From contig CATIUR010000004.1 in NCBI GenBank assembly GCA_949592205.1, positions 64,701,837 to 64,765,836 on the forward strand: a DNA stretch of 64,000 nt. The letters run 5' to 3'. Shown in pieces: positions 55,701-64,000 of the stretch (position 1 is the stretch's first letter; the number at the start of each line of letters is the position of its first letter). The stretch is from Helichrysum umbraculigerum. Taxonomy: Eukaryota > Streptophyta > Magnoliopsida > Asterales > Asteraceae. Made by a program: the position numbers and the translations under genes. The notes beneath the pieces were generated by a model. The model was not told where the DNA came from and searched no databases. It worked only from the letters and a program-made list of their open reading frames with translations.

Positions 55701-57100
55701 GCAATTTTACATGGAGTTGTTGAGGCTACTAAGTACCAAATGAAGTTAAATGATTTTAAAATAACGGGTAACATATGTTGACCTGCAGTTATGAAATAGT
55801 TATTGACTGACTAATATAAGGTGGTAGTAAGCTACTCAACTAGTGTTTAATGTGGAGACGTTGTAAAGGAAGATTTTTGAACGGTTTATACTACTTTTTA
55901 AAAATGAGTATGTGATTATTCGTTTGTAATATTTGAGGCTTAGTGAAGACTAACATAGCCGGATAGCCTAATATTAGAAAATTATGTGAAACTATGTCCT
56001 TGGGAAAAGTAAAATAGTCAGGGAAAATAAGGGTTTTATTTATTGGATTGATAATTTTATTATAATTATGTGCGAATTACATATAATCTTTCGTATTGTT
56101 GCATATCTAATGACTAGATAAAGTGGTAAATTGTAATTTGAAAAAGTTATGTGATGAAATAAGTTAAGTAGAGGTCAGCTAAAATGGATTAAATAGGTGA
56201 ATATTGTTGAAAATGTGTTGATGATTAGCACATTTTGATAATGTGGTACGTGTGCTGAGATAGCAAGTACCCATTGATGCATAATAGCAATTATCTATTG
56301 AGATTGGTGCTATTTTATTTTGTAGATTATGATTTTAATCATAGGAATTGACTTGTACTTTGCTTTAAAAGGTGGGATTAAAGCTGTATGATTTGAAACA
56401 CAGGTGAGTAATAGACTTTACAGGATCAAATAGTGTTCCAATTGATAAAACTGACCTTAAGATAAATAGTTGTGATGGATAAGGTTATTGATATTTCATC
56501 ATTTAAGGATAATGTATGTGGTTAATTGCTTACATGATCTGAATTAAATTCTCATTGCGGAGATGAGCATTGTAGTTTTATAAACACTGTTGTTGTTTGT
56601 TAAAAAGAAAGAAGGTAAGTATTTATATTTGGTTTAAAGATCCTAGCGTGTCACTAGTTTTCTGATTAAGATTAAAATAAATGATTATGTGATTCACTTA
56701 TTTTAAATGATTGTGTGATCCAAAGTGTTTATATGGATAAGTATAAGGGTTCATAAAATCTAGTGGTGTTTGTATTCACAATTTGTTTGATGAAGTAATG
56801 AATGATATGTGTATTTTATGATAGTAAAATAAATAGAATTAAAAGCTCAAAGTATGGGCTTAGGAGAGCTCAATTGAAATACACGCTGGTGACGTGTAAG
56901 TAGATGAAATAAAATATAACCATGTAAGTATATTATAATGTGTACTCGTTTAGTGTTTATGTGGATGCATAGATACTTAGGCTAATGTACACACACGTTG
57001 TGTGAGCCTATACTAGTTATTGCTTATGTGATTCTATTACAATAGGTTAACTGGGTGCGATTAGATTTTGAGGACGAAATCTCTTTAAGGGGGAGAGATT

Positions 57101-58277
57101 TGCAACATCCTCGTTTTGGGCCTAGTTGAAATCGGTAAATTCTTCATTTTAATTAACTATTTAAATTGTGTCATAAATGATTTATATTATTTGGGCATTG
57201 AAAATAATCGGTCAAACGGTTAAATGACTTATTGTGGATGGTAAAATATTACATGTTTTAAATTAATTTAGTTGACGGTAAAATAAAATTGTATTTTCCC
57301 GCAAATGGTTTTTAAGTTCCAGACAATAATAAATACGGGGAATGAAAATTAACATTTATATGGTATACTCTAGGGATTAAGTTGGTTTTTATTTCTCTCC
57401 CTCCTACATACATACGTACGCTATGCATACATACACCAAGAAAACCCTAAATCAAAACATGAAGAAATCATCAAATTGGAGCTTCATAACTCGAATTCAA
57501 GCTTCCTTAATCATCAAGAACAAGGTATGATCTCATGTTCTTCATTTTCCATAACCTAGAAATTGGGGTTTTTGGGGTTTTTGCTAATTAGTAAGTTTAA
57601 TCCGAAATTGAGGGTTGGTTTTCTGAAATTGTTGTTAGTTAAGATTGTTATTGTTGATTACTAACGAGATTTTGATAGGTTATTGATTATAATCCAAAAA
57701 TTTATGGTTGTAGTAATTATATTAGTGTTAGTTGATGATTAAATGATGATTATAATATAAACCCTAACTTAGAAATGATGAAGTTGATATATGATCATTA
57801 ATAAAGTTTGTGAGTTTGGTTGACTTTGAAGAATCCATGTTTTAAGTTGATGTTATTAGTGTATAATTGATAAGTATTGATAATGATTATATTATAAGGG
57901 ATTAATGATGATGATTAACATTATTCAAGTTAAAAGTTATAAAGTGATTAAGTGTTCTTGAGAATTTTGATGATTATGATGATTATCATAGATTATATGA
58001 TATATTTGATATGGTGTATAATTTAAAACAATTGATTGATAATCAAAGAGTAATGTTGCAAATTATTGACTAAGTATTCATTAAACCATGTGTTAGGGGT
58101 TTTGAATGAATTAGTGATATTTGATGGTAATGATCTTATTAAAGATTTAACCATGTTAATGGGGATAATAAAAGTTGATTAAATGAGGTGGTGGTCATAA
58201 CGATCCTAAACTTGATAATTGAGTTTGAATTGTGTTGTTGATATGGTTATTTATAATATTGGAATGATGTTGTATAG
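57101..58277 (+). repeat. LTR4 (3' LTR of A3), interrupted by F
   Basis: Begins TGCAACATCC in place of TGTAACATCC. It carries a deletion of about 50 bp near 57670, where other copies have TCTAGCTTAAGATTAC. It is cut at TATAG (58273-58277) by element F; the remainder is off the window. Confidence 0.87.
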
Positions 58278-59163
58278 TGTAACACCCGCCAAATTAGGAC
58301 TAGTAATTAGTGCCTAATCATATGTTAATACATGTAATTAGTTCCTGGTTAGGCTAATTAATGTATCGAATTATATATATATATTGTTGAATATATACGA
58401 AAATGCGATTTGATTAAAGCGTACGCAATTTAAATCGAATGTATTTCGATTCACTTTAATACGGGCGTTGGTGACCAACTTTATTAAATACAGCTTTTAT
58501 GTCAAAAATATTATTATGATAATATTTCGTATTCATTCGTATCGTACAAACAAAACTTACATGATTTAAAATGTAAAACGATCAAACAAATCAACTTACC
58601 TTTTTATAACTCAAATATAAATTAAATTGTAAATATTTAAATAAAATCTCGCGTAATAATTTGTATTTTAAAACATACCTTTAATATATAAAATAATTAT
58701 TTACGATTAAACGACGGAGCAAACGAACACCGCACGGAGCGGGAACGCAGGGCGAAAATGGGAGGATAACCTCCCATTCCCACCTTTTCTATCTTTCATT
58801 TAACCCATTACTTCTCTCTCTCTCCTTCCTTTTCTCTCTTTCACCAAAACACCCAAAACTATTAAAATCGCAAAATACTACCACGAAACGCGACCGGATC
58901 ACAAATATTTTTAGAGATTCACGACCACCTCGCAACGATCTACATTTCTACCTTTCCGGATTTCCATTTCGGCAAATTGTAAGTTTCCGACAAAATCCCG
59001 AAATCACTCGATTCTTAGTATTTTTCATTTGTGGTTGTTATTATAACTAGTATATGTCCATTTCCATGTATAGAACACGAAAGTACAGCTTGAAAACGGG
59101 TTAAAAATGGATTTTTGGCCGGAAAATGTTGAACAGCTGGACTTTCTGGGCTGGTGTTCATCC

Positions 59164-59483
59164 ATGCGACACAAGCATTGTGTCGCATGTTGTGTCGTAT
59201 TTTACCCTTTGTGTCGCATGTTATGTCGTATTTCCCATGTTATGTCGTATAAAACCTATTGTGTCGTATCTTATGTCGTACCAAAGATTTAGTGTCACAA
59301 GTCTTGCGACACAACCACTATGTCGCATACCCTTATACGACACAATCACTATGTCGCTGTTGAATCAGCATTTCACATCCATGCGACACAACCCTTGTGT
59401 CGTATGGACATTGTGTCGCACTCCTATGCGACACAACCCTTGTGTCGTATAATACATTTAGTGTCGCATTATTGTGTCGCATA
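59164..59483 (+). repeat. GCGACACAA palindrome cluster, F LTR
   Basis: About a dozen words, mostly ATGCGACACAA and its complement TTGTGTCGCAT, some as TTATGTCGTA. Short frames here translate only the repeat. Confidence 0.85.
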
Positions 59484-60033
59484 AAACAGCAGGTTTTCAA
59501 ATCTCAATTTCACTAAGTGTCGGAACTGTATAACCTCAAACCCTTATACGATACGACTTATAAAACCCTTTGGGACACACTTTTAAGTGCAAAACGCCAA
59601 TTACAAAATAATAATACTTAAAGTTTATTATTACAAATCTGTCACCAACGGGCCGTACACATTTTCAAACACTTAACCAATCAACCAAATCGTAGTAATT
59701 TGGACATATATAGTTGTGTAACAACTACAAGGGTGATCTTTTGAGATACCCAATCATGATTATAACCATCGCGTGTCGTGGACACCCTCAGGTTACAAGT
59801 CGTTGGACTTCATTTCTCGCTAATCAACTTACGTTTGTTTAAACGCATTCAGACTCAGGTGAGTCTCATAGCCCCTCTTTTACTGTTTTACTCAGGGGTG
59901 TGATATACTGCTCAACTTTTAACATGTGAACGCAAGTACCAACTTTTCATATACTACATGAGTTTTTCGAAACTAATCATTTTAAAGTCCTCCGTCAGCA
60001 TAGTTGTTAATACATTGTAGCGTGAATATTAGT

Positions 60034-60139
60034 ATATGGTACCATATAGGATTGACCCTCCTCGTTCGGGTTAGCAAGCACTAACCGGGTAAACGGACGT
60101 ACTAATATTTGGGAAGACGAATGTTGATTAGGCATTCGT
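60034..60139 (+). other. Hairpin group in F LTR
   Basis: ATATGGTACCATAT (60034-60047), GGTTAG/CTAACC (60069-60086), and ACGAATG/CATTCGT with loop TTGATTAGG (60117-60139). Confidence 0.75.
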
Positions 60140-60230
60140 GGAGGCACCTCGCCCGGAATTCTCTATAGGGGACCCGGCCCTCGAGTTAAGCTCAACTATG
60201 TGCTCATGGCTGTATACACGATGATTATCA

Positions 60231-60305
60231 TTTAATTGCTGGATGCAATTCATTATTTAATTGCTGGATGCAATTCACTATTTAATTGCTGGATGCAATT
60301 CATTA
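60231..60305 (+). repeat. 25-bp tandem triplication in F LTR
   Basis: Three copies of TTTAATTGCTGGATGCAATT plus CATTA or CACTA. Each holds the inverted repeat AATTGC/GCAATT. G has only a single degenerate equivalent near 39997. Confidence 0.9.
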
Positions 60306-60682
60306 TTTAAATCTTGCGGTTCATACGATATAACTGATTTCAAACCTGTGAGCTCACCAGCTTTATAGCTGACCTTTTAGCATATATCGCAGGTACCCAG
60401 CAGTAGGATGTTTCTGCTTCAGGATTTAGCTCGAGTCAGCATACAGACGATTGAGATTTTCTTGCATTAGTATATTTTGTATAAGTACTTATGTACTGAA
60501 ATCTCATTATATTTAACTCGAGCTATGTAAAGCTTTAAATGTTGTAAACATTTCAATTATCAATATATTTTGTTAAAACGACGCATATAGAGTCGTTTGC
60601 TATTTATCTTTGTGCTTTGTTATTGATTAGTAACACCCAAATCAAGCTTCCGCAAATCATTAAATTTGGGGGTGTTACAGAT

Positions 60683-60694
60683 TGGTATCAGAGC
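60683..60694 (+). other. Primer binding site, element F
   Basis: TGGTATCAGAGC after the LTR. The leader to 61007 aligns with those of E and G and contains no other frame. Confidence 0.88.
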
Positions 60695-61007
60695 CTAAGG
60701 TTATAGTGAACTAGGTTGCATTTAGTGAGCCTAGACTATGACCATTAGGCGGTATTCCTTATTAGGTATGACTGGTTCAGGGATTACAGCATACGAGTTT
60801 AATTTAACATAGCCTGATCAACTATGTACAATTAAGCAAAGATGATGTAAGATCTGAAAGTAGTTATGGCTGAACAGGATACAATAGAAGACTCTGACCT
60901 CGAGAGAACCGAGACTTAAACATGTTTATGCTAGACACTCAATAGGCTATATTATATAGGAGCTATATGAATATAGGCCTCAATCTTACTAACGCTTTGT
61001 CTCAGAA

Positions 61008-61493
61008 ATGGCAAACGTCCCATCAAATTCATCTCGTTCTCAAACCGGGTCGCAGAACCCAATGGTAGCAAGGAGGAACAACAGGTTGCCTCGAGCTGGC
61101 CCGTATCCCACTCACATCGCTTTACCGGCTTTAGCCGATAGGGTAAACCAACACGAGCAACGACTTCGCACTATGGATGTCGTGTTGCAGGAAACAAACG
61201 AAAACTGGTGACTTACATCTCTTGAACGCATAGAACAGGTCTCCGACGACCTTGAAACCACAAACAACAACATGGATGTCCTTCGCAACCAAATAATAGA
61301 AATAAGGGTGGAAAATGCCCTTCTACAACAAAGGATGGAAGAATGTGAGCAACGCTCACATGAAGCAGAAGAGTATGCGCGTGGACTAACACAACGACTT
61401 GCACTAGCAGAAGACAACGCACGACAAGCTAGCAGGCTTGCAAACACTGTGGACCGTCTTGTCACGATGATGGAACAAATTAATCTACGTTAA
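61008..61493 (+). pseudogene. Element F ORF0 with one premature stop
   Basis: Starts MANVPSNSSRSQTGSQNP and follows E ORF0 residue for residue through TNENW, then meets TGA (61209-61211) where E has an Arg codon. The same frame continues without another stop for 94 codons (LTSLERIEQV ... MMEQINLR), still clearly the E coiled coil. A single AGA-to-TGA change explains the break. It is upstream of and separate from gag. Either the stop is recent or ORF0 is dispensable in cis. Function unknown. Confidence 0.75.
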
Positions 61494-61787
61494 GACTAGT
61501 GTAGTCTTTATCTTGTAATCTATCCTGTAATCTAGTAACTATCTACGCGCTACTCTATAATTCGGTCGGATGTAACAATTCCCGACATCTTTTGTAATAA
61601 CTCTGTAGGATGTAACCTTCGAACTCGTATTAGCTATCAAATATTCCTTGTTGTTCAACTCATATTAATTGCCATAATTCTTTTTCATATTGATGTTATG
61701 TATTACCACCTTTATACATGTACATCTGAAATAAATACAACTTTCTTACAAAATCTCATGTATCTTCATTCCTTTTATTGAAGAATC
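61494..61787 (+). other. F spacer between ORF0 and gag
   Basis: 294 bp, colinear with the E spacer, no frame. It ends in a pyrimidine-rich run (ATTCCTTTTATTGAAG) before the gag ATG. Confidence 0.5.
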
Positions 61788-64000
61788 ATGCCGCCAAAGA
61801 CACGACCTTACACAGATGCTCAGATCACGTCACTCATAACCCAGGCTGTTACTGAAGCCTTGGCTCGGAATACCCCACCCAACTCCACAAGAAACAGCGA
61901 TACTGCTGGAACCTCTGCCGTCAAACCTTGTTCTTACAAGGACTTCCAAAGCTGCAAACCCTCGAGCTTCAAGGGTTCTGAAGGAGCCATCGGACTAATC
62001 AGATGGTTCGAGAAAATGGAAACTGTTTTCCGTGTTAGTAAATGCGCGGAGAACGACAAAGTAAACTTCGCCACCTGCTCTCTTGAAGATGATGCCCACT
62101 CTTGGTGGAATTCATATACCCAATCAGTGGGTGCTGACATTGCCTACCAACTCACTTGGGAGGAATTGAAGGCAAAACTCACTGCCAAATACTGCTCAAT
62201 CGCCAAACTCCAAAAGCTAGATGAGGAGTTCTGGAACTTAAAGGTTCAGGGTGGTGATATCGATGGTTATACCACCAGGTTTCAACAACTAGCTGCTCTC
62301 CGCCCAGCTATGGTTAGCACTGAACCTGATAAAATCAGGAAATTCGTCCTTGGTCTCCCTGATCCTGTTCGGGGACACGTCATCTCTTCAAAACCAGCCA
62401 CCATTGACGGTGCGATCCTATTGGCCCAAGACTTGATGTCAATGAGCCAAGATTCTGAACAACCCACTTCATCCTCCCATAACAACAAACGCAAGTGGTC
62501 TGACTACCACAACAACCCCTCCAACCAACAAAACAAGAAACCCGACACCATCAAAGCTTACAACACCACCACTGACATCATCCGAGGTTACACTGGGAGC
62601 AAACCATATTGTCCCAAGTGCAGCCGTCACCATGAAGGTTCCTGTGGTCCCTTTTGCAACAATTGCAAGAGGTACGGCCACCTTACCAAAGATTGTCGCT
62701 CTCCTACCAACAACAACCCCAACAACACCAGACCACCCAAAGTATGCTTTGAGTGTGGGAAACCTGGGCACTTCAGAGACTCGTGCCCAAAACTGAAGAA
62801 CAACAACAACAACAACCGCAACAACGGCAACAACAACAACAACACCCGCAGCAGAGCTTTCGTCATCAAATCTGGGGACGCCCGCCAGGACCCGAATGTG
62901 GTTTCGGGTATGTTCCTCCTCAACAACTTAAATGCTTCTGTTCTATTTGATACTGGTGCTGATAGAAGCTTTATCTCCGATGATTTTTGCCCATTACTTG
63001 ACATCACTCCTGATGCCTTAGATGTTAAGTACACTGTAGAGCTAGCAAATGAAAAACTTGTAGAAACCACCAGTGTGATACCTAATTGCACTTTAAACCT
63101 AGCTGACGAAACCTTTTCGATCGACCTTATACCCATTGAAATCGGAAGTTTCGACGTCATCATTGGAATGGACTGGTTGTCCAAACATCGAGCTGAAATC
63201 GTTTGTCACGATAAAATCGTCCGTATCCCACTCGCCGTTGGTGGAACCTTGATCATACAGGGGGAGACCGGTGGGACGGGACTCAATATAATCTCCTGCT
63301 TAAAAACCCGAAAATTTCTGAGAAAGGGTTACCCTGCCATACTCGCACACATCACGGAGAAGAAGTCAGAAGAGAAGCGACTTGAGGATGTGCCAATTGC
63401 TAGAGACTTTCCCGAAGTCTTTCCGGAAGAATTACCTGGTCTACCTCCGCCTAGACAGGTAGAGTTCTCGATTGATCTTGTGCCGGGTGCCGCATCGGTG
63501 GCCCGCGCACCGTACCGTTTAGCCCCATCTGAACTTCAGGAGTTGTCCTCTCAGTTACAGGAACTTCTGGATCGAGGATTCATTAGACCGAGTTCTTCAC
63601 CTTGGGGAGCTCCGGTCTTATTTGTCAAAAAGAAGGACGGTTCTTTCCGAATGTGCATCGACTACCGAGAATTGAACAAATTGACCGTCAAGAACCGTTA
63701 TCCACTTCCTCGCATTGATGATCTATTCGACCAACTTCAGGGTTCAAGTATCTACTCAAAAATCGACCTGCGATCAGGTTATCATCAGTTACGAGTTCGC
63801 GATACCGATATTCCAAAAACTGCTTTCAGAACTCGTTACGGGCACTATGAATTCCAAGTGATGCCCTTTGGTCTAACCAACGCACCGGCTGTATTCATGG
63901 ACCTCATGAACCGGGTGTGCAAACCTTACCTCGATGAGTTTGTCATTGTCTTTATTGATGACATACTCATTTACTCGCGCAACGAGCAGGAACATGCGCA
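61788..64000 (+). CDS. Element F gag-pol polyprotein, 5' 737 codons (runs off the window)
   Basis: Starts MPPKTRPYTDAQITSL, as in E. The start, protease and RT motifs all lie in one frame and I found no stop in the parts I translated. Motifs: capsid region with SWWNSY and GYTTRFQQL; CPKCSRHHEGSC; knuckles CNNCKRYGHLTKDC and CFECGKPGHFRDSC, with Asn/Gln-rich linkers; protease DTGAD at residue 388; RT with FRMCIDYREL, YPLPRIDDL and FIDDIL, with catalytic Asp at about 724-725. The 336-residue distance between protease and RT motifs is the same as in E and G. RNase H and integrase are beyond the edge. RT positions altered in G are normal here. Confidence 0.92.
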   Translation, partial: MPPKTRPYTDAQITSLITQAVTEALARNTPPNSTRNSDTAGTSAVKPCSYKDFQSCKPSSFKGSEGAIGLIRWFEKMETVFRVSKCAENDKVNFATCSLEDDAHSWWNSYTQSVGADIAYQLTWEELKAKLTAKYCSIAKLQKLDEEFWNLKVQGGDIDGYTTRFQQLAALRPAMVSTEPDKIRKFVLGLPDPVRGHVISSKPATIDGAILLAQDLMSMSQDSEQPTSSSHNNKRKWSDYHNNPSNQQNKKPDTIKAYNTTTDIIRGYTGSKPYCPKCSRHHEGSCGPFCNNCKRYGHLTKDCRSPTNNNPNNTRPPKVCFECGKPGHFRDSCPKLKNNNNNNRNNGNNNNNTRSRAFVIKSGDARQDPNVVSGMFLLNNLNASVLFDTGADRSFISDDFCPLLDITPDALDVKYTVELANEKLVETTSVIPNCTLNLADETFSIDLIPIEIGSFDVIIGMDWLSKHRAEIVCHDKIVRIPLAVGGTLIIQGETGGTGLNIISCLKTRKFLRKGYPAILAHITEKKSEEKRLEDVPIARDFPEVFPEELPGLPPPRQVEFSIDLVPGAASVARAPYRLAPSELQELSSQLQELLDRGFIRPSSSPWGAPVLFVKKKDGSFRMCIDYRELNKLTVKNRYPLPRIDDLFDQLQGSSIYSKIDLRSGYHQLRVRDTDIPKTAFRTRYGHYEFQVMPFGLTNAPAVFMDLMNRVCKPYLDEFVIVFIDDILIYSRNEQEHA

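Larger units (their letters stand above)
53086..57100 (+). other. Internal region I3 of A3 (non-coding)
   Basis: Nearly identical to I1, including the array (54401-54656); stem-loop at 55664-55700. The primer site reads TGGTATTAGAGC (53089-53100), one change from the others. The pre-polypurine repeat is also changed (TTTTGAGG). It probably can no longer be copied. Confidence 0.85.
58278..60679 (+). repeat. 5' LTR of element F
   Basis: 2402 bp, TGTAACACCCGCC to GGGGGTGTTACA. It has donor-like GTAAGT at 58979, GCGACACAA cluster 59164-59483, CAG/GTGAGT at 59856-59864, hairpins 60034-60139, a triplicated 25-bp unit 60231-60305 and acceptor ATATATCGCAG ending 60392. A CT-rich stretch at about 58812-58850 may lie near the transcript start. 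Confidence 0.9.
58278..64000 (+). mobile_element. Element F: Ty3/gypsy retrotransposon, 5' part
   Basis: 5' LTR 58278-60679, primer site, ORF0 with a stop, and gag-pol open to the window edge. Inserted in LTR4 of family A, probable duplication TATAG. Same lineage as E and G. Confidence 0.92.

Overview
The window is a nested block of plant LTR retrotransposons. No host gene, rRNA or tRNA gene is visible. Host: a flowering plant with a repeat-rich, AT-rich genome. The protein-coding copies are Ty3/gypsy, most like the Tekay/Del chromovirus type: initiator-Met-tRNA primer sites, gag with CCHC knuckles, then PR-RT-RNaseH-INT, with a chromodomain-like tail in one copy. A composite (Asteraceae) host is an impression only.

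Layout. 1-594: AT-rich flank with a probable CACTA-transposon end. 595-58277: a tandem chain of a non-coding LTR element ('family A', about 2.1 kb LTRs, about 4.0 kb internal regions without gag or pol, i.e. LARD type). Its order is LTR1-I1-LTR2, then a broken LTR2'-I2-LTR3-I3-LTR4, with LTR3 shared by two units. LTR1 is split by a related complete LARD ('B', 938-9255, TSD AAAAC) and by a solo LTR ('C', 10373-12244, TSD TCTGG). C itself carries a 51-bp element (11440-11490, TSD TATTA). LTR2 is split by element 'D' (18344-37734, minus strand, TSD CATGT), a gag-only element with an extra zinc-knuckle ORF. D's gag is split by element 'E' (22894-33546, minus strand, TSD GAATT), which is nearly intact. 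LTR2 is then broken by element 'G' (37932-45336, plus), which has a complete gag-pol but no 3' LTR. LTR4 is split by element 'F' (58278 to beyond the window), whose gag-pol is open to the right edge.

How the parts relate. E, F and G encode replication proteins. A, B and D lack pol, but share with the coding copies the primer site and a small inverted repeat before the polypurine tract, so mobilisation in trans by E/F/G-type proteins is plausible. E and F also carry a small coiled-coil ORF between the primer site and gag ('ORF0'). In G only its first codons remain, fused in frame to gag.

Most unusual signal. All LTR families here, coding and non-coding, have the same arrangement of splice-like signals: a strong donor (GGTGAGT or CAG/GTGAGT) followed by a pyrimidine-rich AG acceptor roughly 470-940 nt downstream. 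That intron-like interval holds hairpins whose stems change by paired substitutions while the loop stays constant. Separate clusters of self-complementary GC-rich 'words' (GCGACACAA, CGACTCGC, GAACGCGATCC) occur in each lineage.
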